Positions 6,739 to 18,035 are shown, counted from the first letter of the stretch. The stretch is 64,000 nt of DNA from an uncultured Lachnospiraceae bacterium (GCA_934899185.1 CAKXYI010000004.1:62001-126000), one strand, 5' to 3'. The notes: generated by a model from the letters alone, not told the origin. Program-made: numbers and translations.

Positions 6739-9700
6739 TTATTTGGAAGCAATCTCTTTCTTTAAGTTCTTGTGCGCCGTAGAAAGCATAAGTTTGATAC
6801 GGTTTAACTGGTTTACTTCCGATGCGCCCGGATCATAGTCAATGGCAACGATATTTGCCTTTGGATATTCATGGCGCAATTCTTTGATAACACCCTTTCC
6901 GACAATGTGGTTTGGCAGACATGCAAATGGCTGGGCACAAATGATATTTGGCACGCCCTGATGCATGAGTTCCAACATTTCACCGGTCAGGAACCAGCCT
7001 TCACCGGTCTGGTTACCGATGGATACGATGGACTCGGCATTTTTCGCTGTGTCCTCGATATAGCAGGTCGGCTCAAAGTGCTTGCTCTTTGCCAGTTCGT
7101 CTCTGGCATCTTTACGCATCCATTCAAAGAAACGGATGAGCATCTTATTGAGACGAGCTGTCTTTTTGGACTCGCCTAGATTGTCTGCCTTGTAGATCTG
7201 GTTGTAGCAGCAGTAGAGCAGGAAGTCTGTCAGATCCGGTACAACGGCTTCTGCACCTTCAGATTCCAAAAGCGTTACAACGTCATTGTTGGCTGCCGGA
7301 TGGTATTTTACCAGGATCTCGCCAACAACGCCGACACGCGGTTTCTTCTCATCTGTGATCGGCAGCCGGTCGAAATCGCGGATGATCTGGCGGCACATCT
7401 GCTTGTACTTGCGATGGGAAAGGAAGCCGTCCTGGGTAACAAAGGCAATGACGCGTTCTTTCCATTTTTCATGCAGGGCATTGGCAGAACCCGGTGTCAC
7501 TTCGTATGGGCGCATACGGTATAAGCAGCGCAGGAAGATGTCACCAAACTCCAATGCATACAGACCATGCTGGATCAAGGCTGGTGTGATCTTAAAGCCC
7601 GGATTCTTTTCCAGTCCGACCATGTTTAAGGATACGACCGGTACATCCGGGTAACCTGCCTTGGCAAGGGCACGACGGATAAAGGCGATATAGTTGGTCG
7701 CACGACATCCGCCACCGGTCTGGGTGATGAGGACGGCTGTCTTGTTCATGTCGTAATTGCCGGAAGCAATGGCAGCCATGATCTGACCGACAACGATCAG
7801 GGACGGATAGCAGGCATCGTTATTTACATATTTAAGCCCGACATCCACACATTCTCTGGCAGAGATCTGTGGGATGGATAAGTGGTATCCTGCGGCAACA
7901 AATGCCGGTTCCAAAAGTTCAAAATGGATCGGAGACATCTGCGGACAGATGATGGTATAGTCCTTGCGCATCTCTTCGGTAAAGATGACACGTTCAAAGT
8001 TTGCAGGCTTGATCTCGCGCTTTTCCTGCTTCTTTTCTCTGACACGGATGGCTGAGAGGAGAGAACGGATACGGATCCTTGCAGCACCCAGATTATTGAC
8101 CTCGTCGATCTTTAAGCAGGTATAGATCTTGCCGGAGCCTGTCAGAATATCGCTGACCATATCGGTTGTTACGGCATCGACACCGCAGCCGAAGGAGTTG
8201 AGCTGGATCATGTCCAGATCGTCTCTGGTCTTGACAAAGTTGGCGGCAGAGTAAAGTCTGGAATGATACATCCACTGATCCATAACTAAGATCGGACGTT
8301 CCAGATTACCCAGATGTGACACGGAGTCCTCCGTCAGTACACAGATGCCGTAAGAATTGATCAGTTCCGGGATACCGTGGTTGATCTCAGGATCGACATG
8401 GTATGGACGACCTGCCAAAACGATACCGCGTCTGCCGGTCTCTTCCATATATTTAAGGACTTCTTCACCCTTTTTCATCATTTCCAGACGGGTCACTTCC
8501 TGTTCTTTCCAGGCATCGGTGACAGCCTCGCGCACTTCGGATTCCGGTATGTCAAATTCTTCCTTAAAGCATTTGACCAGTGTCAGGCTTGCCTTTTCCT
8601 CACTGCCAAAGGACATGAAAGGATTGATAAAACGTACCTTGCCGGAAGTGATCTCGTCTACATTATTCTTGATGTTTTCCGAATAAGAGGTGACGATCGG
8701 ACAGTTGTAGTGGTTACCGGCATCCGGGAACTCGTTTCTTTCGTAGAAGAGCGCCGGATAGAAGATAAAGTCAACATTGCCCTCATCAATGAGCCACTGG
8801 ATATGTCCGTGTGCCAACTTGGCAGGATAACATTCGGACTCACTTGGGATGGATTCGATGCCCATCTCATAGATCTTTCTGGAAGAAGTTGGAGATAGGA
8901 CAACGGAAAATCCGAGTTTTTTAAAGAAAGTTGCCCAGAACGGGTAATTTTCGTACATATTCAAAACTCTCGGAAGTCCGACCGTACCACGTTTTGCTTC
9001 TTCTCTTGGCAGTGGTTTGTAATCAAAGATACGCTTGTTCTTGTATTCGAAAAGGTTTGGAATATTTTCTTTGTTCTTTTCCTTGCCCAGACCCTTTTCA
9101 CAACGGTTACCGGTAATGTAACTGCGGTTGCCGGAGAAACGGTTGATGGTCAAAAGGCAGTGGTTGGTACATCCCTGACAACGGGCAAGTTTGGTCGTAT
9201 AGGTCAACTCATTGATCTGATCAATGGTCAGCATAGTGGACTGATAGCCTTCTTCGTGACGCTCTCTGGCGATCAGGGCACAACCGAAAGCACCCATGAT
9301 ACCGGCAATGTCAGGTCTTACTGCCTTGCAGCCGGAAATGCGCTCGAAAGAACGAAGCACGGCATCATTGTAAAAGGTACCGCCCTGTACGACAACATGT
9401 TCTCCGAGTTCTTTCGGATCGGAGAGTTTGATGACCTTAAAGAGAGCATTTTTGATAACGGAATAAGCAAGACCGGCAGAAATATCAGCCACGGTCGCAC
9501 CTTCCTTTTGCGCCTGCTTTACTTTGGAGTTCATAAATACCGTACATCTTGTACCAAGATCGATCGGATTTTTGGCAAACAAGGCTTCCTTGGCAAAATC
9601 CGCAACGGAAAAGTTCAAAGACCTTGCAAAAGTCTCGATAAAGGATCCACAACCGGAAGAACATGCCTCGTTCAACTGCACGCTGTCAACAGTCTGGTTC

Positions 9701-10998
9701 TTGATCTTGATGCATTTCATATCCTGTCCGCCGATGTCTAAGATGCAATCAACTTGTGGGTTAAAGAAGGCGGCAGCATAGTAGTGTGCCACGGTCTCGA
9801 CTTCGCCCTCGTCAAGCATGAGCGCGGATTTTAAGAGAGCCTCGCCGTATCCTGTAGAGCAGGAATGGACGATGTGGGCATCTTCCGGCAACTTGCTGTA
9901 GATGTCCTTGATGGCGCCGATGGCGGTTGCAAGCGGGCTGCCGTTGTTGTTGCTGTAGAAAGAGTAGAGCAGTGAGCCGTCCTCATCGACCAGTGCGATC
10001 TTGGTCGTGGTCGAACCGGCATCGATACCCAGATAGCAGTTGCCGTGATAAGAGGCAAGGTCAGCGGTATGGACATGGTTGTTGCCGTGGCGTTTGATAA
10101 AGGCATCGTATTCTTCTTCTGAGGCAAAGAGCGGCTCCATACGGGCTACTTCAAATTCCATATGAATATTGGAAGACAATTTTGCCATAATATCCGTGAT
10201 GGCAAACTTCTTTTCTTCCTTATAGTTAAGAGCAGAACCGATCGCGGCGAACAAATGTGAGTTCTCCGGTGTGATGGCATGCTCATCATCCAGATTTAAG
10301 GTGCGGATGAAGGTCATTTTCAACTGATCCAGGAAATGCAGAGGCCCCCCTAAAAAGGCAACATGACCGCGGATCGGCTTACCGCAGGCAAGACCGGAAA
10401 TGGTCTGGTTGACAACCGCCTGAAAAATGGAGGCTGATAGGTCTTCTTTGGTGGCACCCTCGTTGATGAGGGGCTGGATATCTGTCTTGGCAAATACACC
10501 ACACCTAGCTGCGATCGGATAGATCGCCTTGTAATTCTTGGCATATTCGTTCAGACCGGAGGCATCTGTCTGGATCAGAGAAGCCATCTGGTCGATAAAG
10601 GAACCGGTACCACCGGCACATATACCGTTCATACGCTGTTCTACGTTGCCGTTTTCAAAGTAGATGATCTTGGCATCTTCACCACCAAGTTCGATGGCAA
10701 CGTCAGTCTGTGGTGCATAGTGGGTCAGGGCGGTAGAGACTGCGATAACCTCCTGAACAAAATCAATGCCCAAATGCTTGGCAAGTGTCAGACCGCCGGA
10801 ACCGGTGATCATCGGCGATACCATGATCTCGCCGGTGCTGTCAAATGCTTTATGTAACAGGTTACTTAAGGTTTCCTGAATGTTGGCAAAATGGCGTTCG
10901 TAATCAGAAAAGATAAGATTGTCCTGCTCATCAAGGATTGCGATTTTGACAGTTGTAGAACCGATGTCGATTCCTAACTTGTACAATTTTTCATTCAT
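6739..10998 (-). CDS. Fused 2-hydroxyacyl-CoA dehydratase-type activase (BcrAD/BadFG ATPase repeats + DUF2229)
   Basis: A 1,419-residue cytoplasmic protein. Two tandem ASKHA ATPase units are visible: [13 protein letters not shown] near residue 9 and [18 protein letters not shown] near residue 324. In unit one the cysteines of [10 protein letters not shown] (C127) and [11 protein letters not shown] (C166) have the spacing of the [4Fe-4S] ligands of HgdC, the activator of 2-hydroxyglutaryl-CoA dehydratase. Unit two repeats this ([20 protein letters not shown]). A Cys-rich linker ([10 protein letters not shown]) follows, then DUF2229 and a dehydratase-like C-terminal part ([26 protein letters not shown]). 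Such activases use ATP to push a low-potential electron into a partner enzyme. No dehydratase genes lie nearby, so the partner and reaction are unknown. The start at 10998 has AAAGGG upstream. It is probably monocistronic. Confidence 0.88.
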   Translation of the reverse strand: MNEKLYKLGIDIGSTTVKIAILDEQDNLIFSDYERHFANIQETLSNLLHKAFDSTGEIMVSPMITGSGGLTLAKHLGIDFVQEVIAVSTALTHYAPQTDVAIELGGEDAKIIYFENGNVEQRMNGICAGGTGSFIDQMASLIQTDASGLNEYAKNYKAIYPIAARCGVFAKTDIQPLINEGATKEDLSASIFQAVVNQTISGLACGKPIRGHVAFLGGPLHFLDQLKMTFIRTLNLDDEHAITPENSHLFAAIGSALNYKEEKKFAITDIMAKLSSNIHMEFEVARMEPLFASEEEYDAFIKRHGNNHVHTADLASYHGNCYLGIDAGSTTTKIALVDEDGSLLYSFYSNNNGSPLATAIGAIKDIYSKLPEDAHIVHSCSTGYGEALLKSALMLDEGEVETVAHYYAAAFFNPQVDCILDIGGQDMKCIKIKNQTVDSVQLNEACSSGCGSFIETFARSLNFSVADFAKEALFAKNPIDLGTRCTVFMNSKVKQAQKEGATVADISAGLAYSVIKNALFKVIKLSDPKELGEHVVVQGGTFYNDAVLRSFERISGCKAVRPDIAGIMGAFGCALIARERHEEGYQSTMLTIDQINELTYTTKLARCQGCTNHCLLTINRFSGNRSYITGNRCEKGLGKEKNKENIPNLFEYKNKRIFDYKPLPREEAKRGTVGLPRVLNMYENYPFWATFFKKLGFSVVLSPTSSRKIYEMGIESIPSESECYPAKLAHGHIQWLIDEGNVDFIFYPALFYERNEFPDAGNHYNCPIVTSYSENIKNNVDEITSGKVRFINPFMSFGSEEKASLTLVKCFKEEFDIPESEVREAVTDAWKEQEVTRLEMMKKGEEVLKYMEETGRRGIVLAGRPYHVDPEINHGIPELINSYGICVLTEDSVSHLGNLERPILVMDQWMYHSRLYSAANFVKTRDDLDMIQLNSFGCGVDAVTTDMVSDILTGSGKIYTCLKIDEVNNLGAARIRIRSLLSAIRVREKKQEKREIKPANFERVIFTEEMRKDYTIICPQMSPIHFELLEPAFVAAGYHLSIPQISARECVDVGLKYVNNDACYPSLIVVGQIMAAIASGNYDMNKTAVLITQTGGGCRATNYIAFIRRALAKAGYPDVPVVSLNMVGLEKNPGFKITPALIQHGLYALEFGDIFLRCLYRMRPYEVTPGSANALHEKWKERVIAFVTQDGFLSHRKYKQMCRQIIRDFDRLPITDEKKPRVGVVGEILVKYHPAANNDVVTLLESEGAEAVVPDLTDFLLYCCYNQIYKADNLGESKKTARLNKMLIRFFEWMRKDARDELAKSKHFEPTCYIEDTAKNAESIVSIGNQTGEGWFLTGEMLELMHQGVPNIICAQPFACLPNHIVGKGVIKELRHEYPKANIVAIDYDPGASEVNQLNRIKLMLSTAHKNLKKEIASK

Positions 10999-11107
10999 AA
11001 TGATGTAAACCCTTTCTAAAAACTTATATGATAACTGTTTACTCCCGTTAATCTCGTAGATTGAAGTCTGTCTTTTCTTATTTATAATATAGAAAACAAA
11101 CAGAGTT

Positions 11108-11136
11108 ATTATACGACACAAATCGACAAAAAACAA
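11108..11136 (-). promoter_or_regulatory. Promoter of the activase gene
   Basis: On the minus strand, TTGTTT (11136-11131), a 17-bp spacer and TATAAT (11113-11108). The -35 box is 12 bp from that of the divergent rhomboid promoter, so the two face away back to back. The remaining intergenic DNA holds nothing else recognisable. Confidence 0.65.
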
Positions 11137-11148
11137 GAAGCGGATTCG

Positions 11149-11177
11149 TTGACAAAAAGTGGGAAGCACCCTATAAT
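11149..11177 (+). promoter_or_regulatory. Consensus sigma-A promoter of the rhomboid-like gene
   Basis: TTGACA at 11149-11154, 17 bp, TATAAT at 11172-11177: a perfect consensus promoter. The leader of about 67 nt can fold GCAATAT (11190-11196) with ATATTGC (11223-11229). Confidence 0.9.
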
Positions 11178-11250
11178 TAAAATAATTATGCAATATTGTC
11201 GGTGACTATGCCATTTCTTAAGATATTGCGAGAGTGAGGAGAATACTTTT

Positions 11251-12120
11251 ATGCTAAATAAGTTAGAACGTGCTCTGGGGAAATATGCCATTCCGAATCT
11301 CATGCGTTATCTGATCGGAGGCTATGTGCTGGGGTATTTTTTGATGTTGGGAAGCCGTATCACCAGTGTAAACTTCCTGACCTATATGACCTTAGAGCCT
11401 TACTATATCATCCACAAGTTTCAGATCTGGCGTATCTTTACATGGATCATGATCCCGGAGACTTCCAATATCCTGTTCTTTGCGATCATGCTTCTTTTGT
11501 ACTATCAGTTGGGAACAGCCTTGGAGAATGCCTGGGGGACATTTCGTTTTAATGCCTATATCATTGGCGGTATGCTTGCGACCCTGATCGGTGCTTTTGT
11601 GCTGTATTTTATTTACGGTGCAGTGACAGGCAGTCCGGTGGCAGGCGTTGGCGGCTATTTTAGTATGCAGTATATCAACCTGTCGATCTTTTTGGCATTT
11701 GCGGTATGCTTCCCGGATATGGAGGTGCTTTTGTACTTTATCATCCCGATCAAGATGAAGTGGATGGCAGTGGTCTATGCCGTTATGATTGCGATCAGTC
11801 TGGTGGGATCCTCCTGGTCAGGACGTGTGGCGATCATCTGCTCCCTGCTCAACTTCCTGATCTTTTATCTGTCATCCCGCAATTACAGACGCGTGGATCC
11901 GCGTGAGATCCACCGCAAGCAGGAGTACAAGCGCAAGGTGGCAGCCGGGGCAAGACCAAGGACAGACAGGTCCGGTGCACCGATCGCCAGACACAAGTGC
12001 GCGGTATGCGGCAGGACAGAACTGACAAACCCGGAACTGGAATTCCGTTTCTGCTCAAAATGCAACGGCAATTATGAATATTGTCAGGATCATCTGTTTA
12101 CACATAAACACATTCAGTAA
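11251..12120 (+). CDS. Rhomboid-like membrane protein with C-terminal zinc-binding motif
   Basis: A 289-residue protein. About six hydrophobic segments span residues 20-210 and resemble the rhomboid/derlin fold: [10 protein letters not shown] after TM1, an [15 protein letters not shown] motif, and [20 protein letters not shown]. The catalytic GxSG serine of rhomboid proteases is not seen; the corresponding stretch reads [14 protein letters not shown]. It is therefore probably a non-proteolytic relative. The cytoplasmic tail is basic and carries CAVC, then FCSKC, then YC-x2-H, a likely zinc ribbon. The start has GTGAGGAG upstream. It is followed after 56 bp by glnS, possibly in one transcript. 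Its function is unknown. Confidence 0.75.
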   Translation: MLNKLERALGKYAIPNLMRYLIGGYVLGYFLMLGSRITSVNFLTYMTLEPYYIIHKFQIWRIFTWIMIPETSNILFFAIMLLLYYQLGTALENAWGTFRFNAYIIGGMLATLIGAFVLYFIYGAVTGSPVAGVGGYFSMQYINLSIFLAFAVCFPDMEVLLYFIIPIKMKWMAVVYAVMIAISLVGSSWSGRVAIICSLLNFLIFYLSSRNYRRVDPREIHRKQEYKRKVAAGARPRTDRSGAPIARHKCAVCGRTELTNPELEFRFCSKCNGNYEYCQDHLFTHKHIQ

Positions 12121-12142
12121 ACAATACCAAAGAGGAATATAA

Positions 12143-12168
12143 GTGGACAAGTCCACAGATGGAGAGGA
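12143..12168 (+). promoter_or_regulatory. Hairpin next to the glnS ribosome binding site
   Basis: GTGGAC-AA-GTCCAC at 12143-12156 lies four bases before the Shine-Dalgarno sequence GGAGAGGA at 12161-12168. That site, 8 bases before the ATG at 12177, decides the glnS start against an ATG at 12159. No separate promoter or T-box is seen here. Confidence 0.5.
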
Positions 12169-12176
12169 ATAGATTA

Positions 12177-13850
12177 ATGGAGAACGAAAAAGAAGTAGTA
12201 TCAAAGAATTTTATTGAGATGGAGATCGACAAGGATCTGGCAGAGGGTGTCTATGACACCGTATGTACTCGTTTCCCGCCGGAACCAAATGGTTATCTGC
12301 ATATAGGTCATGCCAAGTCCATCCTGTTAAACTATGGTCTGGCAAAAAAATATAATGGCGAATTTCACATGCGTTTTGACGATACCAACCCGACCAAGGA
12401 ACGTGAGGAATTTGTAGAGTCTATCAAAAAAGACATTCAGTGGCTGGGGGCAGATTGGGGCGACCATCTGTATTTTGCATCCAATTATTTTGACCAGATG
12501 TATGAAGCGGCCATTACCCTGATCAAAAAGGGCAAGGCATACTGCTCTGACTTAAATGCAGACCAGATCCGCGAGTACCGTGGTACCTTGACAGAACCTG
12601 GCAAGGAAGATCCAAATGTAGGTCGCAGCATCGAGGAAAATTTACAGATCTTTGAAGATATGAAAAACGGAAAATACGAGGACGGTACCATGGTACTGCG
12701 TGCCAAGATTGATATGACATCACCGAATATCAATATGAGAGATCCGATTCTCTACCGTGTGGCACACATGCATCATCACAACACCGGTGACAAATGGTGC
12801 ATTTATCCTATGTATGATTTCGCACATCCGATCGAGGATGCGATCGAAGGCATCACACATTCTATCTGCACATTGGAATTTGAAGACCACAGACCGCTCT
12901 ATGACTGGGTTGTTCGTGAGGTCGGTTTTGAGCGGCCGCCAAGACAGATTGAATTTGCCAAAATGTATTTGACCAACGTCGTTACCGGCAAGCGTTACAT
13001 CAAGCGTCTGGTAGAAGAAGGCATCGTGGACGGTTGGGACGATCCGCGTCTGGTATCCATTGCAGCCCTGCGCCGCCGTGGCTTTACACCGGAGTCTATT
13101 GCAAAATTTGTAGAACTATGTGGTGTGTCAAAGAGTAATTCATCTGTAGATTATGCCATGCTAGAGTATTGTATCCGTGAGGATTTAAAGACCAAAAAGA
13201 GCCGTGTGATGGCAGTCCTAGATCCGATCAAGGTTGTAATCGACAATTATCCGGAAGGACAGATCGAGTATCTGGAAGCACCGAATAACTTGGAAAATCC
13301 GGAACTTGGCACACGTCAGGTACCATTTTCCAGAGAGATCTATATTGATCGCGATGATTTTATGGAAGAACCGCCACGCAAGTATTTCCGTATGTTCCCG
13401 GGCAATGAAGTGCGCCTGATGAATGCTTACTTTGTGACTTGTAATTCTTTTGAAAAGGACAAAAATGGCAATATCACAGAGATCCATTGTACCTATGATC
13501 CGGCATCTAGAGGCGGTAACAGCCCGGATGGACGAAAAGTAAAGGGCACCATTCACTGGGTATCCTGCGAGACAGCCGTTCCGGCAACCATCCGTCTTTA
13601 TGAGAATATCGTAGATGAGGAAGCCGGTGTTTACAATGAGGATGGTAGCCTCAACTTAAATCCAAATTCTCTGACAGTTTTGGAGAATTGTTATGTGGAG
13701 CCATCCATCGCAGAGGCAGAGGCGTATGACAGTTTCCAGTTTGTACGTCAGGGCTTCTTCTGCGTAGATGCAAAGGATTCTTCCAAGGAGCATCTGGTAT
13801 TCAACCGGATCGTATCTTTGAAAAGTTCCTACAAATTGCCGACAGCCTAA
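12177..13850 (+). CDS. glnS: Glutaminyl-tRNA synthetase
   Basis: A 557-residue class I aminoacyl-tRNA synthetase that charges tRNA-Gln with glutamine. The HIGH motif is seen at residues 42-45 in [15 protein letters not shown]. The catalytic core holds MRFDDTNP and [18 protein letters not shown] GlnRS-type beta-barrel anticodon-binding half follows (residues about 335-557, with [21 protein letters not shown] and IHWV), separating it from GluRS. At the position of the KMSKS loop the sequence reads [15 protein letters not shown] (VTGKR, 269-273) instead of VMSKR; the basic residue is kept. The gene follows the rhomboid-like gene and precedes a DUF2225 gene 27 bp downstream. Confidence 0.93.
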   Translation: MENEKEVVSKNFIEMEIDKDLAEGVYDTVCTRFPPEPNGYLHIGHAKSILLNYGLAKKYNGEFHMRFDDTNPTKEREEFVESIKKDIQWLGADWGDHLYFASNYFDQMYEAAITLIKKGKAYCSDLNADQIREYRGTLTEPGKEDPNVGRSIEENLQIFEDMKNGKYEDGTMVLRAKIDMTSPNINMRDPILYRVAHMHHHNTGDKWCIYPMYDFAHPIEDAIEGITHSICTLEFEDHRPLYDWVVREVGFERPPRQIEFAKMYLTNVVTGKRYIKRLVEEGIVDGWDDPRLVSIAALRRRGFTPESIAKFVELCGVSKSNSSVDYAMLEYCIREDLKTKKSRVMAVLDPIKVVIDNYPEGQIEYLEAPNNLENPELGTRQVPFSREIYIDRDDFMEEPPRKYFRMFPGNEVRLMNAYFVTCNSFEKDKNGNITEIHCTYDPASRGGNSPDGRKVKGTIHWVSCETAVPATIRLYENIVDEEAGVYNEDGSLNLNPNSLTVLENCYVEPSIAEAEAYDSFQFVRQGFFCVDAKDSSKEHLVFNRIVSLKSSYKLPTA

Positions 13851-13877
13851 GTTGGTTTTAGCAGAAAGTGTGAAATA

Positions 13878-14738
13878 ATGAATTTATTATCGGGATTAGA
13901 GAAATTTGGTCTGAAAGGCGATGGCGAGTTAGACATCTTAAATGATGGCAGCGAGACAAAAAAGAAGCAGACCGAAAGGGCAAAGGTGGAAGTAGTAGAA
14001 CTGACTGAAAAGGATTTCCTCTTGAATCAAAAGATGAAGTGCCCGATCTGCGACAAGGAATTTGTTGTCAAAGGAGTCAAGAGTTCCAAGGTCAAGAGAA
14101 AGGAACCGGATGCGGATCTTCGACCAAACCATGAGTATGTTGATACCTTAAAGTATGGTGTGTGTGCTTGTCCGTCCTGCGGTTATGCAGCCCTGCGCCG
14201 GAATTTTGAACATTTATCACCGACACAGCGCAAATGGATCCGTGAGCAGATTTCAGCCAATTTTAAGCCGGTTGAGGAGCCAAAGATGGATGTCTATACC
14301 TATGATTATGCGGTAGAAAAGTACAAGTTGGCTCTGGTTTCCGCTATGGCAAAAAAGGCAAAACTGAGTGAAAAGGCATACATATGCTTAAATATCGCGT
14401 GGCTGCGTCGTGCCGAAATTAAGACCATACCGGATGATACGCCGATGAATAAGAAACGTATCGACAACTGTCAGAAAGAATATGAGGGATTTTACCGTCA
14501 GGCATACGATGGCTTTATGAAGGTGACCAGCACAGAGATGCCGCCTTACAATGGTATGGATGCCAATACGGTCGATTATATTTTGGCAAATATGGCAGTC
14601 CACTATAAAGATTATGACGTTGCGTCCAAACTGATCAGTCGTCTGATCATGTCCTCCGGTACACCTAGGCGCATGAAGGATAAGTGTCTGGAGTTAAAGG
14701 AACAGATCGTAGCAGACTTGAAGGCAAACGCAAATTAG
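13878..14738 (+). CDS. DUF2225 family protein
   Basis: A 286-residue soluble protein. Near residue 55 it has CPIC-DKEFVVKGVKSSK, and later CACPSCGYAALRRNFEHLS, the paired CPxC signature of DUF2225, probably a zinc site. The C-terminal half is helical, looks TPR-like (YKLALVSAMAKKAKLSEKAYICLNIAWLRR) and ends with LKEQIVADLKAN. The function is not established. It lies 27 bp after glnS and is probably co-transcribed. The upstream region offers GTG-AAATA before the ATG and only a weak AGAAAG ribosome site, which suggests translation coupled to or weaker than glnS. Confidence 0.85.
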   Translation: MNLLSGLEKFGLKGDGELDILNDGSETKKKQTERAKVEVVELTEKDFLLNQKMKCPICDKEFVVKGVKSSKVKRKEPDADLRPNHEYVDTLKYGVCACPSCGYAALRRNFEHLSPTQRKWIREQISANFKPVEEPKMDVYTYDYAVEKYKLALVSAMAKKAKLSEKAYICLNIAWLRRAEIKTIPDDTPMNKKRIDNCQKEYEGFYRQAYDGFMKVTSTEMPPYNGMDANTVDYILANMAVHYKDYDVASKLISRLIMSSGTPRRMKDKCLELKEQIVADLKANAN

Positions 14739-14744
14739 TATAAG

Positions 14745-14769
14745 ACCGGGCAGAATTTTTCTGTCCGGT
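14745..14769 (+). terminator. Weak terminator-like hairpin before fbp
   Basis: ACCGGGCAGAA (14745-14755) pairs with TTCTGTCCGGT (14759-14769), but only two T residues follow. It may reduce rather than stop read-through into fbp. Confidence 0.45.
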
Positions 14770-14789
14770 TTGGAAGTTAAGAGGAGAAG

Positions 14790-16763
14790 ATGAAACAAGA
14801 AATTCGCTTTTACAAGGGGTTAGCAAAGCAGTATCCGAATGTTGCGTCTGCGGCAACGGAGATCATCAACTTACAGGCAATCTTAAATCTGCCAAAGGGA
14901 ACAGAGCATTTTATCACCGATGTGCATGGCGAATATTTGCAATTCCGTCATATCCTGCGGAATGCATCCGGTGCGATCCGAAGAAAGATCGATGATGTGT
15001 TCGGACCGTCACTGCGCATGGAAGAAAAAAAGGAACTGGCGGCACTCATCTATTATCCGCGGGAAAAGTTAGAGCAGGTAGAAGCGAAGGAAAAAGATAT
15101 CGAGGAATGGTATCAGGTGACTATCCACCGCATGATCCTGCTCTGCCGGAGTGCGGCATCCAAGTACACGCGCTCCAAGGTACGAAAAGCCATGCCGATC
15201 GATTTCGCCTATGTGATCGAGGAATTGATGAGCGGCAGACCGGATGAGGCAGATCAGGAGGCTTATTACAATGAGATCATCCATTCGGTCATCACGACAG
15301 GCAGGGCAAGAGAGATGATCGTGGCATGTGCAGACCTGATCCGTCGTCTGGTCGTCGATCATCTGCATGTGGTCGGTGATATTTATGATAGGGGCCCAAG
15401 TCCACACCTGATCATGGATTCGCTGATGAACCATCATTCTGTGGATATTCAGTGGGGCAACCATGATATTTTGTGGATGGGGGCAGCGGCAGGAAGCCGA
15501 CCTTGCATCTGTAATGTCATCCGCATTGCGGCGCGCTATGGCAATCTGGCGACTCTGGAGGAGGGCTATGGCATCAACCTTTTGCCACTTGCAAAATTGG
15601 CAATGGAATATTATGGGGATGATCCATGCCTTTGCTTCCGCGAACAGAGTGCTTATCAGAATTTAGATCAGGCAAAGCATCTGACCTTAGATACCAGTCT
15701 GGAAGAAAAGATGCACAAGGCCATTACCATCATGCAGTTTAAGATCGAGGGACAGATGATCTTGTCCCATCCGGATTTTGGCATGGAAGACCGTCTGCTG
15801 CTGGATAAGATCGATCCTTCCCGGGGCAGTGTGACGATCGACGGCGTTTCTTATCCGATGAAGGATAAACATTTTCCAACGATGGATCCTGAGCATCCAT
15901 ACTTTTTGACTGAGCAGGAACAGGAAGTAATCGACCAGATCCAGCAATCCTTTATGCACTGTGAGAAATTGCAGCAGCACATACAGTTTTTGTACTCACA
16001 TGGAAGCCTTTACAAGGTCTACAATGGCAACCTTTTGTATCATGGATGTATTCCGCTGACAAAGGAGGGAGAGTTCTTACCGGTCCGGTTATTCGGAAAG
16101 ACCTATACGGGCAGAGCCCTGTATGACGTGTTGGATTCCTATGCCAGAAAAGGCTATTATGCGACGGATGATAGGGAAAGGATACGCGGCCAGGCAATCC
16201 TTTGGTATTTGTGGGAGAATCCGGATTCACCGGTATTTGGCAAGGAAAAGATGGCGACCTTTGAACGCTATTTTGTGGCAGACAAAGCCCTGCATGTAGA
16301 GCCAAAGAACCCATACTACCAGATGCTCAATGATGAAAAGATGGCGGATGCTGTTTTAAAGGAATTTGGTCTGTCGGGAGCGGATGCCCATATCATCAAC
16401 GGACACATCCCGGTCGAGGCAAAAGCGGGAGAATCGCCGGTCAAATGTAATGGTAAACTGCTCATCATTGACGGCGGTCTGTCCAAAGCCTACCAGCCAA
16501 AGACTGGCATTGCCGGCTATACATTGATCTACAATTCCTATGGCCTGGTCTTGGCGGCCCATGAGCCTTTTACATCAGTAGCCAAGGCAGTGGAGCAGGG
16601 AAGTGATATCCATTCCGACCGTATCCTGGTCCAGCAGGTCTTGAAACGCAAGCGCGTGGCAGATACAGATATCGGGCGGGAATTAAAAGAGAATGTTGCA
16701 GATCTGCAAGGGCTTTTGGAAGCCTATCGCACAGGGCTGATCCCCGAGCGGCATGAACGATAA
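14790..16763 (+). CDS. fbp: Class III fructose-1,6-bisphosphatase
   Basis: A 657-residue cytoplasmic enzyme that hydrolyses fructose 1,6-bisphosphate to fructose 6-phosphate in gluconeogenesis. This class is a metallophosphoesterase-type enzyme of Firmicutes, of the usual length. Metal-binding motifs are seen in order: FITDVHGEY near residue 42, GDIYDRGPSPH near 200, WGNHDILWMG near 222, and a late GHIPVEAKAGE histidine region near 535. The start is supported by AGAGGAGA 6 bases upstream. A strong bidirectional terminator follows. The gene stands at the end of the glnS cluster but may be transcribed separately because of the preceding hairpin. Confidence 0.96.
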   Translation: MKQEIRFYKGLAKQYPNVASAATEIINLQAILNLPKGTEHFITDVHGEYLQFRHILRNASGAIRRKIDDVFGPSLRMEEKKELAALIYYPREKLEQVEAKEKDIEEWYQVTIHRMILLCRSAASKYTRSKVRKAMPIDFAYVIEELMSGRPDEADQEAYYNEIIHSVITTGRAREMIVACADLIRRLVVDHLHVVGDIYDRGPSPHLIMDSLMNHHSVDIQWGNHDILWMGAAAGSRPCICNVIRIAARYGNLATLEEGYGINLLPLAKLAMEYYGDDPCLCFREQSAYQNLDQAKHLTLDTSLEEKMHKAITIMQFKIEGQMILSHPDFGMEDRLLLDKIDPSRGSVTIDGVSYPMKDKHFPTMDPEHPYFLTEQEQEVIDQIQQSFMHCEKLQQHIQFLYSHGSLYKVYNGNLLYHGCIPLTKEGEFLPVRLFGKTYTGRALYDVLDSYARKGYYATDDRERIRGQAILWYLWENPDSPVFGKEKMATFERYFVADKALHVEPKNPYYQMLNDEKMADAVLKEFGLSGADAHIINGHIPVEAKAGESPVKCNGKLLIIDGGLSKAYQPKTGIAGYTLIYNSYGLVLAAHEPFTSVAKAVEQGSDIHSDRILVQQVLKRKRVADTDIGRELKENVADLQGLLEAYRTGLIPERHER

Positions 16764-16768
16764 AAATA

Positions 16769-16798
16769 AGACCGGGTATGCGAGATACCCGGTCTTTG
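16769..16798. terminator. Bidirectional terminator fbp/argG
   Basis: AGACCGGGTAT (16769-16779) pairs perfectly with ATACCCGGTCT (16785-16795), followed by TT and preceded by A-rich sequence. It lies between two converging genes. Confidence 0.88.
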
Positions 16799-16808
16799 CT
16801 TATGTATA

Positions 16809-18035
16809 TTATTTGGTATTGTTCTTTTCTAATTCCTGCATCTTTATGGCACGAACCTTGAGCGGAAGACCAAAGAGTGTGATAAAGCCTTCAGCATCAT
16901 GATGATCGTAGAGATCTCCGGTCGTGAAACTTGCCAGTGACTCGCTGTAGAGTGAGTATGGAGAGGTGGTACCGGCCTTGATGATGTTGCCCTTGTATAA
17001 CTGGAACTTGACTTCGCCGGTCACATATTCCTGGGTAGAAGTAACGAATGCCTGAATGGCTTCACGCAGCGGGGTGAACCACTTGCCTTCGTAAACGACC
17101 TGGGCTAATTTGTTGCCCATGTCTTTCTTGACTTCCATGGTAGCACGGTCAAGTACCAGTTCCTCTAACTGGGAATGTGCTTCCATGAGGATGGTTCCGC
17201 CCGGTGTCTCATAGACGCCACGGCTCTTCATACCAACAACACGGTTTTCTACGATATCTACGATACCGATACCGTGCTTGCCGCCCAGACGGTTCAACTC
17301 ACGGATGATGTCGGATACTTTCATCTTTTTGCCATTGACAGAAGTAGGGATACCCTTTTCAAAAGTCATGGTAACATATTCGCCCTGATCAGGAGCCTTC
17401 TGTGGTGTAACACCTAGGACTAACATATGATCGTAATTTGGCTCTAAGGAAGGATCTTCGAGTTCCAGACCTTCGTGGCTGATATGCCATAAGTTACGGT
17501 CACGGCTGTAAGACTGATCGGTAGAGAATGGAAGATCAATGCCATGAGCCTTGCAGTATTCGATCTCGGATTCGCGGGAATCCATCTTCCATTTGTCATC
17601 ACGCCAAGGAGCGATAACCTTGATGTCAGGGGCAAGAGCCTTGATACCCAGTTCAAAACGAATCTGATCATTTCCCTTACCGGTAGCACCGTGACAGATG
17701 GCAACGGCACCCTCTTTGCGGGCAACCTCAACTAACTTCTTAGCGATGCCCGGACGAGCCATGGAAGTACCGAGCAGATATTTATTCTCATAAACGGCGC
17801 CTGCCTGCACACAAGGAATGATGTAATCATCACAAAATTCATCCGTGATATCTTCGATATATAACTTGGAAGCGCCGGATAATCTGGCACGTTCTTCCAA
17901 TCCGTCCAATTCTTCGCCCTGGCCGCAGTCGATACAGCAACATACGACTTCGTATCCGTAATTCTCCTTGAGCCATGGGATAATGGCTGTGGTGTCCAGT
18001 CCGCCTGAGTAGGCTAATACTACTTTTTCTTTCAT
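16809..18035 (-). CDS. argG: Argininosuccinate synthase
   Basis: A 408-residue cytoplasmic enzyme that joins citrulline and aspartate with ATP in arginine synthesis. The PP-loop AYSGGLDTT lies at residues 8-16. [14 protein letters not shown] and APWRDDKW are further family motifs, and [16 protein letters not shown] is the C-terminal oligomerisation region. The start is preceded by AAGGAGGACA on the minus strand. It is divergent from argC; the 314-bp region between them carries ArgR-box-like palindromes. argH is not in the window, so argininosuccinate lyase must be encoded elsewhere. Confidence 0.97.
   Translation of the reverse strand: MKEKVVLAYSGGLDTTAIIPWLKENYGYEVVCCCIDCGQGEELDGLEERARLSGASKLYIEDITDEFCDDYIIPCVQAGAVYENKYLLGTSMARPGIAKKLVEVARKEGAVAICHGATGKGNDQIRFELGIKALAPDIKVIAPWRDDKWKMDSRESEIEYCKAHGIDLPFSTDQSYSRDRNLWHISHEGLELEDPSLEPNYDHMLVLGVTPQKAPDQGEYVTMTFEKGIPTSVNGKKMKVSDIIRELNRLGGKHGIGIVDIVENRVVGMKSRGVYETPGGTILMEAHSQLEELVLDRATMEVKKDMGNKLAQVVYEGKWFTPLREAIQAFVTSTQEYVTGEVKFQLYKGNIIKAGTTSPYSLYSESLASFTTGDLYDHHDAEGFITLFGLPLKVRAIKMQELEKNNTK

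Noticed and set aside
7286..9781. Several plus-strand frames of 60-190 codons
   Set aside because: They lie opposite the large activase, lack ribosome sites and show no family motifs.
12121..12176. T-box riboswitch before glnS
   Set aside because: The gap is only 56 bp and lacks the T-box sequence and terminator; only a short hairpin is present.
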